Origin: Oscillospiraceae bacterium | GTDB lineage: Bacteria > Bacillota > Clostridia > Oscillospirales > Oscillospiraceae | Reading direction: 5' to 3' | NCBI GenBank assembly: GCA_022801715.1 | Contig: JAAWSV010000022.1 | Location: 1-39,619, forward strand | Length of the DNA: 39,619 nt | Shown here: one piece after another, positions 30,583 through 36,222 of the stretch | How the letters are laid out: the number at the start of each line of letters is the position of its first letter | How positions within the stretch are numbered: position 1 is the stretch's first letter | The notes under the pieces: generated by a model | Database searches by the model: none | Told to the model about the DNA's origin: nothing | The model's input: only the letters and a program-made list of their open reading frames with translations | Program-made: the position numbers and the translations under genes

Positions 30583-31782
30583 GTGAGGCCCGCGGTGGGC
30601 ATTATTGCCGAGTACAACCCCTTCCACTTGGGCCACGCCCGGCAGATTGCCGCCCTCCGGGAGATCCTGGGGGCGGACTGCGCCGTGGCCGCCGTGATGA
30701 GCGGCAGCTTCGTCCAGCGGGGGGAGCCGGCGGTGCTCTCCAAGTACGTCCGGGCGGAGGCGGCGGTGCGCTGCGGCGTGAACTTGGTGCTGGAGCTGCC
30801 GGCGGTGTACGCCGTGGCCTCAGCGGAGACCTTCGCCAGAGGGGGCGTGGCCCTGCTCCACGGCGCCGGGGTGTTTACCCATCTGTGCTTTGGCAGCGAG
30901 GCCGGGGATTTGTCGCCCCTCATGGCGGCGGCGGCGTGCCTCGACAGTGAGGACTACCATCAGGCGGTGCGCCGGCGGCTCTCCGAGGGCGTGACCTTTG
31001 CCGCCGCCCGGCAGGCCGCTGTCCGGGAGGGGATCGGCGTGGCGGCGGAGTGCCTCCGTCTGCCCAACAACAACTTGGCGGTGGAGTACCTTCGGGCCCT
31101 CCGGGGGCTGGGGAGTACTATGGAGCCGTTGACTATCCGGCGCTTCGGGGCCGCCCACGACAGCGATGAGGACAGCGGCTGTCCCTCCGCCTCCCTGATC
31201 CGGCGGAGAATGCTGGCCGGAGAGCCGTGGCAGGCCGGGGTGCCGGCGGCCATGGCGAATTTGGCCGAGGCGGAGATTGCCGCCGGCAGGGGTCCGGCCT
31301 CCCTTCGCCAGGGGGAGCGGGCGGTGCTGGCGGTACTGCGGGGGATGACGGCGGAGGACCTTCTGCCCTACGATGGAGGCGGGGAGGGCCTGTGCCGCCG
31401 GTTCCACCAAGCGGTGCGCCGGGGGCGCACCCTGGAGGAGGTGCTCGCCCTCTGCAAGACCAAGCGGTATCCCCTGTCCCGCCTGCGCCGGATGGCGATA
31501 GCCGCCTATCTGCGCCTGCCGCCGCCGGCGGAGCCTCCCTACCTGCGTCTGCTGGCGGCGGACGGGATCGGGTGTGCGCTGCTGCGGGAGATCAAGCGGA
31601 CGTCGGTACTGCCGGTGATTACCAAGCCCGCCGGGGTGCGCCGGCTGGGGCCGCAGGCCCAGGCCCTCTTTGCCGCCGAGGCCCGCTGTACCGCGCTGTA
31701 CGACCTCTGCTGCCCTGTCTTGGGCACGGGAACGGCGGGGGGAGAGTATGCGGCGGGAGCAATTATCTTAAATCAGGAATGA
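30583..31782 (+). CDS. tmcAL: tRNA(Met) cytidine acetate ligase TmcAL
   Basis: A 399-residue nucleotidyltransferase-like enzyme that activates acetate with ATP and acetylates C34 of elongator tRNA-Met (ac4C). The N-terminal HxGH-type motif is GIIAEYNPFHLGHARQI; further marks are MSGSFVQRGEPAV, KYVRAEAA, GVNLVLELP and the C-terminal IKRTSVLPVITKP. A GTG start at 30583 is chosen because GGAGGG lies seven bases upstream; an in-frame TTG at 30568 overlaps that site. It is divergent from ackA, with overlapping promoters. The lipoprotein gene follows. Confidence 0.93.
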   Translation: MRPAVGIIAEYNPFHLGHARQIAALREILGADCAVAAVMSGSFVQRGEPAVLSKYVRAEAAVRCGVNLVLELPAVYAVASAETFARGGVALLHGAGVFTHLCFGSEAGDLSPLMAAAACLDSEDYHQAVRRRLSEGVTFAAARQAAVREGIGVAAECLRLPNNNLAVEYLRALRGLGSTMEPLTIRRFGAAHDSDEDSGCPSASLIRRRMLAGEPWQAGVPAAMANLAEAEIAAGRGPASLRQGERAVLAVLRGMTAEDLLPYDGGGEGLCRRFHQAVRRGRTLEEVLALCKTKRYPLSRLRRMAIAAYLRLPPPAEPPYLRLLAADGIGCALLREIKRTSVLPVITKPAGVRRLGPQAQALFAAEARCTALYDLCCPVLGTGTAGGEYAAGAIILNQE

Positions 31783-31797
31783 GGCGTTAGGAATTGA
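31775..31797 (+). repeat. Short repeat, AGGAATGAGGCGTTAGGAATT type, copy 3
   Basis: It overlaps the last codons and stop of tmcAL and matches the copy at 10347-10370 with one difference in the middle, and the reverse of 25430-25462. Confidence 0.5.
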
Positions 31798-31841
31798 AGG
31801 TTTACCTGTTGCGGAGATGCTGGGGAAGGAGATGCTGGACG

Positions 31842-32657
31842 ATGACGCGGATGCTTTCGATTATGCTGGCGATGGCACTGTGCCTGCCGATGGTGGCCTG
31901 CGAGCCGTCCCTGACAGGGCCGGCGGAGGAGCCGCCTGTACAGCAGGACCCACCGCCGCCGCCTTACACCTTTGTGGTGGAGAACACCGCCGATAAGTAC
32001 TCGGATACAGACGGGACCATGCTGGCCGTCTACAACTATGACATCCTGCGGATGCAGACCTCGGAGAGCGCCGGGGAGGACGTGGCCGCCAAGGCGGCGG
32101 TCTTTAACGAGACCATGGATGGCGTACTGGAGAGCCAGCTGGGCGACGAGCTGCGGGAATGGGCGGTATACGACGAGCGGATCAAGGAGAGCAAGGTGTA
32201 CTACACCGACGAACTGACGGTGCAGTACACCGAGGTGGGCAGCTTTGTCAGCGTGGTGTACGACAGCTACTCCTTCACCGGCGGGGCCCACCCCAACAGC
32301 CACGCCTTCAGCTACCTCTTTGACATGGAGAAGGGGACCTTTGTGGACCCCTCGGAGATCGCCGACGACCCGGAGCTCCTCCGGGCCACGGTGACGGATT
32401 TGATTTTAGACCAGATCAACGGCATGGATCAGGAGATGCGGGACGGGCTCTTTGAGAACTACCCCAGCGTGGTGTCCCAGTGGAACAACCACTGCGTGGA
32501 GCTCCGGGAGGAGGGGCTTCTGGTGACCTTCTCCGCCTACGACATCGGTCCCTATGCTATGGGGGCTCTGGGCTTCGACATTCCCTACACCAGCATCACC
32601 GGCGCCTTGGGCGAGGGAGGGGCAGACAGGCTGTTAGGCGCTCCGGCGGAGAAGTAG
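31842..32657 (+). CDS. RsiV-like (DUF3298) lipoprotein
   Basis: A 271-residue exported lipoprotein. The signal peptide is MTRMLSIMLAMALCLPMVAC, with the cysteine at residue 20 as the probable lipid site. A proline-rich linker follows (EPPVQQDPPPPPY). The mature part has the DUF4163/DUF3298 layout: AAVFNETMDGVLESQL, then DELTVQYTEVGSFVSVVYD, SFTGGAHPNSHAFSY and the C-terminal AYDIGPYAMGALGFDIPY. In RsiV this fold binds lysozyme and controls a sigma factor; here there is no anti-sigma region or sigma gene, so a stand-alone wall-binding role is possible. The start is chosen for GAAGGAG upstream and the signal peptide. Confidence 0.82.
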   Translation: MTRMLSIMLAMALCLPMVACEPSLTGPAEEPPVQQDPPPPPYTFVVENTADKYSDTDGTMLAVYNYDILRMQTSESAGEDVAAKAAVFNETMDGVLESQLGDELREWAVYDERIKESKVYYTDELTVQYTEVGSFVSVVYDSYSFTGGAHPNSHAFSYLFDMEKGTFVDPSEIADDPELLRATVTDLILDQINGMDQEMRDGLFENYPSVVSQWNNHCVELREEGLLVTFSAYDIGPYAMGALGFDIPYTSITGALGEGGADRLLGAPAEK

Positions 32658-32663
32658 AACAAT

Positions 32664-32697
32664 AAAAACCGGACCGGCGGAGGCCGATCCGGTTTTT
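32664..32697. terminator. Bidirectional terminator after the RsiV-like gene
   Basis: AAAACCGGACCGGC pairs with GCCGATCCGGTTTT (one mismatch), with a T-run on the plus strand and A-run on the other side. It also lies past the 3' end of the convergent deacetylase gene. Confidence 0.87.
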
Positions 32698-32757
32698 TGT
32701 GCGCTTGAGGGCTTTGGCCCTCAGGGAGGCGGGGGGACTTGGCGGTTTGTGCGCATT

Positions 32758-33522
32758 TTACCAATTGCGCTCCTGCGTCGCGTTTTTATAGAGCTTGCCC
32801 GCCTCGGGGACGGTTCCATAGATGTCGAAGAGTTCCGATACGGTGACGAAGGCGTAGCCCTCCTTTTGCAGCACGTCGATGATTCTGAGTGCCGCCTCCA
32901 CGCTGGTGGGGTAGAAGTCGTGGAGGAGGACGATGTCCCCCGGCTGGATGCGCTCGAGGACATATGCGCTCACCTTGTCCGCGTTCAGCAGCTTCCAGTC
33001 CTCCGGGTCCAGGCTCCAGTAGATCATGGGGGTGTGGATCAGCGAGGACCGGCCCCTGTCCACCAGACCGTAGGGGGGACGCAGCCAGTAGTCCCCCGGT
33101 CCCAAGGTGTCGGTGAGGAGCACCTCCGTCTTGTGGATCTCCTCGATGATCGTGTTGTCCCGGGCGCTTTGCAGGCGGGTGTGGCCGTAGGTGTGGTTGC
33201 CCACTTGGTGGCCCTCGGCGGCCATCCGGGCGATCAGATCCTCGTTGCCGGGGATCTGCTGGCCGATGAGGAAGAAGGTGGCGGAGGCCCCCCGCTGGCG
33301 CAGACCGTTTAAGAGAGCCGCGGTGGTGTCCGCGCGGGGGCCGTCGTCAAAGGTCAGGGCCACATATTTTAAGTCCCCCGCCGGCAGGGGCAGGTCCGCC
33401 GAGGCCTCCCGCACCGGCGACGTACAGCCGGGGAGCAGCAGTGTCAGGGCGGCCAGCAGGGCCGTCAGGCGGCGGGAGACGGTTTTGGGTAGGTATGCGG
33501 TTTTTTTAGGGCGCTTACGCAT
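32758..33522 (-). CDS. Polysaccharide deacetylase (NodB family) lipoprotein
   Basis: A 254-residue exported enzyme that removes acetyl groups from wall or surface polysaccharide. The signal is basic then hydrophobic (RRLTALLAALTLLLPGC) with a lipobox cysteine near residue 33. NodB motifs are all present: TFDDGP (catalytic Asp and metal Asp), NHTYGHTRL (metal histidines), RPPYG, WSLDPEDW and IVLLHDFYP. Its true polymer target is not shown. The ribosome site is weak (GGTGAT), and the leader holds a long imperfect inverted repeat (CACCAGA ... TCTGGTG, about 33526-33575) that may cover it. Confidence 0.9.
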   Translation of the reverse strand: MRKRPKKTAYLPKTVSRRLTALLAALTLLLPGCTSPVREASADLPLPAGDLKYVALTFDDGPRADTTAALLNGLRQRGASATFFLIGQQIPGNEDLIARMAAEGHQVGNHTYGHTRLQSARDNTIIEEIHKTEVLLTDTLGPGDYWLRPPYGLVDRGRSSLIHTPMIYWSLDPEDWKLLNADKVSAYVLERIQPGDIVLLHDFYPTSVEAALRIIDVLQKEGYAFVTVSELFDIYGTVPEAGKLYKNATQERNW

Positions 33523-33596
33523 CTTTCATCACCAGAGGATAGTGTGCCGGCGGCGGCGGAAACTATGTCTGGTGCTTTTTGGAGGGGTATTTCCAT

Positions 33597-33630
33597 AGCA
33601 GAGGGGCCGGCTTTTGCCGGCCCCTCTGCT
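33597..33630. terminator. Perfect 15-bp GC-rich hairpin
   Basis: AGCAGAGGGGCCGGC and GCCGGCCCCTCTGCT with a TTTT loop. It lies 15 bases past the stop of the YtxH-like gene (minus) and upstream of the deacetylase gene. There is no T-tail, so it may terminate by stem strength alone or protect the 3' end. Confidence 0.6.
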
Positions 33631-33644
33631 GTCGAACACTCCGC

Positions 33645-33815
33645 TCAGCGCATCTGGCGCTTGACGGTCTGGGCGGTGTCGTCCACCACGTCGGTGATGG
33701 ACTGCATGGCCTTGCCGGCGGTGCTCTTGGGTCTGGCCTTGGGGCGCAGGAGCATGTCCGCCGCCAGACCGGTAACCGCCCCCACCATCATGCCGCTGAA
33801 AAACCCGTTTTTCAT
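33645..33815 (-). CDS. Small YtxH-like membrane protein
   Basis: A 56-residue protein. KNGFFSGMMVGAVTGLAADM is a short glycine-rich membrane segment of the kind seen in YtxH/YtfJ-type stress proteins, followed by a basic stretch (LRPKARPKSTAGKAM) and an amphipathic helix (ITDVVDDTAQTVKRQM). The start at 33815 has AAGGAGG nine bases upstream. It is flanked by hairpins on both sides and seems to be a single gene. Role unknown; the likeness to YtxH is by layout only. Confidence 0.7.
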   Translation of the reverse strand: MKNGFFSGMMVGAVTGLAADMLLRPKARPKSTAGKAMQSITDVVDDTAQTVKRQMR

Positions 33816-33879
33816 TGCGATTTCCTCCTTCTTCCACAGACCTATAGGGTGCCGAAGGTAGTATGAGCGGGAAGAATAG

Positions 33880-33940
33880 AAAATACTCCTCAGCAAATCG
33901 AAAAATCCATAGGGTTTTTCTTCACGCTGAGGAGTATTTT
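33880..33940 (-). terminator. Nested hairpin terminator of the 48-aa gene
   Basis: AAAATACTCCTCAGC (33880-33894) and GCTGAGGAGTATTTT (33926-33940) form a perfect 15-bp outer stem. The 31-base loop itself folds (GAAAAATCC / GGGTTTTTC). On the minus strand the outer stem ends in TTTTCTATTCTT. The arrangement also resembles a small structured RNA. Confidence 0.65.
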
Positions 33941-33953
33941 TGGGATAAACAGG

Positions 33954-34100
33954 TCAGCTTTTCTCCTCCTGCTGGTCATCTTTCTCGTCCGATGTGGTCA
34001 GATATAGCTCCTCGCATTCCTGTTGTGCCTTGACTAAGAGGTTAATCGCCTCTTCTGTCGCATTGAATAGTTTCAAGTACAGCGCTTTATAATCTGTCAT
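33954..34100 (-). CDS. 48-residue acidic small protein, divergent from XRE gene
   Basis: A short frame translating to MTDYKALYLKLFNATEEAIN and then a charged helix ending KDDQQEEKS. It has no membrane segment and looks like one amphipathic helix with an acidic tail. Support for its being real: a full GGAGGTGAT ribosome site six bases upstream, a promoter with exact 17-base spacing, and a terminator-like hairpin downstream. It shares a regulatory gap with an XRE repressor. I recall similar short proteins in Clostridia but cannot name a function; it could be an anti-repressor or a regulator partner (inference). Confidence 0.78.
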   Translation of the reverse strand: MTDYKALYLKLFNATEEAINLLVKAQQECEELYLTTSDEKDDQQEEKS

Positions 34101-34119
34101 TGGATCACCTCCAAAAAAT

Positions 34120-34174
34120 ATTTTAGGACTATTAGTCCAATTTGTAAATAGGACGATGTGTCCTGTTGTATAGT
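34120..34174. promoter_or_regulatory. Two GGAC-N5-GTCC operators in a divergent promoter region
   Basis: Operator 1, GGACTATTAGTCC (34126-34138), fills the spacer of the minus-strand promoter TTTACA (34143-34148) / TAAAAT (34120-34125), spacing 17. Operator 2, GGACGATGTGTCC (34151-34163), lies between that -35 and a plus-strand TATAGT (34169-34174) that could start the XRE message. The centres are 25 bp apart. The likely binder is the XRE product of the adjacent gene. Confidence 0.75.
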
Positions 34175-34184
34175 AATTGCGGTG

Positions 34185-34409
34185 ATGAATGTGCGGCTTC
34201 GTATCCGTGATTTACGGGAGGATAATAACATAAGCCAACAAGCGGTGGCGAAATTCCTCCAATGCGATCAATCCCTCTATTCCAAATACGAACGCGGGGA
34301 GCGGGAGCTGCCCCTGCGATATGCTGTGGCGTTAGCGGAGTATTACAAGGTGAATTTGGATTACCTTGTAGGCCGCACCAATCAACGAGCCCTTATCCCC
34401 AATAAGTAG
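34185..34409 (+). CDS. XRE-family repressor
   Basis: A 74-residue helix-turn-helix protein: LRIRDLREDNNISQQAVAKF, then LQCDQSLYSKYERGERELPL as the recognition helix region, and a tail AEYYKVNLDYLVGRTNQ typical of SinR/Cro-like regulators. It has no sensor domain. The start at 34185 follows GCGGTG; an upstream ATG at 34158 is inside the operator region. It is divergent from the 48-aa gene, and two palindromic operators lie between them, the classical arrangement of a self-regulating switch. Confidence 0.88.
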   Translation: MNVRLRIRDLREDNNISQQAVAKFLQCDQSLYSKYERGERELPLRYAVALAEYYKVNLDYLVGRTNQRALIPNK

Positions 34410-34410
34410 C

Positions 34411-34443
34411 AAAGAGATCGGATCAAATATCCGGTCTCTTTTT
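34411..34443 (+). terminator. Terminator of the XRE gene
   Basis: AAAGAGATCGGAT pairs with ATCCGGTCTCTTT (one mismatch) and runs into TTTTT. It lies directly after the stop codon. Confidence 0.85.
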
Positions 34444-34518
34444 GTATGCTGATCTTGGTGCGCTAAGTTATTGTGCCCTGCGAATGGGGGCGGTATATCT
34501 GATGGGCTGTTGTTCCTC

Positions 34519-34547
34519 TTGCGTGAAAGCGGGTTTTCTACTATAAT
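34519..34547 (+). promoter_or_regulatory. Promoter of the phosphatase-GNAT gene
   Basis: TTGCGT (34519-34524), 17 bases, TATAAT (34542-34547). The leader of about 55 nt holds a hairpin GCCGCCGG (34564-34571) / CCGGCGGC (34584-34591) that ends just before the ribosome site. Confidence 0.8.
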
Positions 34548-34606
34548 GGTGTCAAAACAAAAAGCCGCCGGTGCGGACAGAAGGCCGGCGGCGGAAGGGT
34601 GGGCCT

Positions 34607-35617
34607 ATGACTAAAATTTATCTGATCCGCCACGCGGAGGCGGAGGGGAACCTCTACCGTATTGCCCACGGGCAGTACAACAGCACCATCACACCCCGCG
34701 GCTACCGGCAGCTCTCGGCATTGAAGCGCCGCTTTGCCGACATCCCCATCGACGCGGTGTACGGCAGCGACTTGTTCCGCACCCAGACCACCGCCTCCGC
34801 GGTATACAAGCCCAAGAATCTGCCCTTCCATCCCCTGCCCCTTCTGCGGGAGGTGCGCTTGGGCTGCTGGGAGCAGAGGTCCTGGGCGGAGATCGAGCGG
34901 ATGGATCGGGAGATGCTGATCAACTTCAACAAGTTCCCCGACCTGTGGCAGGTGGAGGGGGCGGAGACTTTCGACGTGGTCCGGGACCGTATGCTGGCCG
35001 GCATCCGGCAGATCGCCGCGGAGCAGCCGGGGAGGACTGTGGCCGCCGCCAGCCACGGCGCTGCCTCCCGGATTCTCTTGGGCACCCTCATGGGGCTGAG
35101 CCTGCGGGAGATCGGAGCTATGCACCACTGCGACAACACGGCGGTATCCCTCTTGGAGGTGGAGGGGGAGGAGATTCGGGTGATCTATCAGGGGGACAAC
35201 TCCCACCTTGACGGCGATCTCTCCACCTTCAAGCGTCAGACTTGGCACAAGAGTGATCTGGCCACGGAGCCGGGGCTCTGGTATCAGGTGGAGAGGGAGG
35301 ATGATACCCATCGCGTCCAGCGGGCGTACTTGGAGCAGGAGCCGGTGGGCCTGGTGGCGGTACAGCGCGAGGCGGAGGGCCTGCGGATTACCGACTACCA
35401 CATTGATCCGGCCCAGCGGGGCCAGCGCTACGGCGCGCAGCTGATGGGACAGGCGGTGCAGTATGCCCGAGAGAAGGGGCTTGAACAGGTGGTGCTCACC
35501 TGCACCAAGGAGCTGGCGGGGTATTTTGAGCAGTTTGGGTTTGTTCGGGGGTGTGAGCTGGATGGGCAATGTGAGATGGGGATGGATATTCGGCTTGTTA
35601 TGAGGGAGATTGTTTGA
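34607..35617 (+). CDS. Histidine phosphatase-GNAT acetyltransferase fusion
   Basis: A 336-residue protein with two domains. Residues 1-205 are a phosphoglycerate-mutase-like histidine phosphatase: YLIRHAEAEGN (phospho-His), DAVYGSDLFRTQTTA, LREVRLGCWE and the second histidine in VAAASHGAASR. Residues about 215-330 are a GNAT N-acetyltransferase: DYHIDPAQRGQRYGAQLM (CoA loop) and AREKGLEQVVLTCTKELAGY then FEQFGFVRG. There is no signal peptide. GGAAGGGTGGG precedes the ATG. The gene has its own promoter and terminator. Substrates for either half are unknown; the fusion suggests they act on one compound or pathway. Confidence 0.88.
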   Translation: MTKIYLIRHAEAEGNLYRIAHGQYNSTITPRGYRQLSALKRRFADIPIDAVYGSDLFRTQTTASAVYKPKNLPFHPLPLLREVRLGCWEQRSWAEIERMDREMLINFNKFPDLWQVEGAETFDVVRDRMLAGIRQIAAEQPGRTVAAASHGAASRILLGTLMGLSLREIGAMHHCDNTAVSLLEVEGEEIRVIYQGDNSHLDGDLSTFKRQTWHKSDLATEPGLWYQVEREDDTHRVQRAYLEQEPVGLVAVQREAEGLRITDYHIDPAQRGQRYGAQLMGQAVQYAREKGLEQVVLTCTKELAGYFEQFGFVRGCELDGQCEMGMDIRLVMREIV

Positions 35618-35640
35618 GGGATTGGAGGAGGTGCCGCCGC

Positions 35641-35686
35641 GGTCCCCGCGGCGGGGGGCACTGCGGACGCAGTGCGGGGCCTTTTT
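35641..35686 (+). terminator. Terminator of the fusion gene, also H0 of repeat copy E
   Basis: GCACTGC (35658-35664) and GCAGTGC (35669-35675), within a longer GC-rich fold starting CCCCGCGG, followed by GGGGCCTTTTT. It occupies the place of hairpin H0 of the long dispersed element. Confidence 0.78.
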
Positions 35687-36170
35687 ATCGCGCGGTTCCC
35701 GCGCGATGGGGGGACGGGGGGTTCACCCCCGGGCGACTTACTTTTCTCTTGTGAGAAAAGTAAGCAAAAGCACCCTTAGGTGTCCGCTCAGGCGGGCTTT
35801 AGCCCCCTTGGGGGCACAGCCCTGATTCGCTCCCCCCTAATAAGAACCCCGGGACGCGATGCCGCTTCGGTAGACTGGTGCGGGGGCTTGGTGCGCAGCT
35901 TCGGACGCGGCGGCGGTGGCTCTCGCAAAGCAGAAGGTATCCTGAGAGCGTACCCCCGTCTGTAGCCATGCTGTAGGCGTCCGCTGCCGCTCTGCCTCCC
36001 TCGCCACGACTTGCCGCCGGAACTTGTGGAGTGTTGCGCTGGCCTGGTGCCGCAAATGCCGCCGTGCCTTCCGGTAACGGTTGTAGGGGCGCACACTGTG
36101 CGCCCGCTCTCCCAACCGGGATGGTTCGTCAAACCTACCCGTGGGGCGCGGCGACCTCGGCGCGCTGTCC
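35687..36170 (+). repeat. Dispersed mosaic hairpin element, copy E
   Basis: H1 is ATCGCGCGG/CCGCGCGAT (35687-35707). H2 is GGGGG/CCCCC (about 35716-35730), followed by GGGCGAC. H3 is CTTACTTTTCTC/GAGAAAAGTAAG (35737-35764), unlike any other copy. Next come CTTAGGTGTCCGCTCAGGCGG, H4 (GGGCTTTAGCCCCC...), the core (about 35800-36080) with GGACGCGGCGGCGGTGGCTC, and the palindrome GTAGGGGCGCACACTGTGCG (36083-36105). A last module, GTGGGGCGCGGCGACC ... GTCCCC, lies at 36141-36170. It separates the fusion gene from the YgiQ gene. No gene is supported within. Confidence 0.87.
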
Positions 36171-36222
36171 CCTGTGGGGGCTTCAGGGCGAAAAAATTAT
36201 ACTATGGGCAGGTGAAAACCCA

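Noticed and set aside
36031-36222. Longer N-terminus for the YgiQ protein
   Set aside because: It lies inside repeat copy E, and the ATG at 36223 has its own ribosome site.
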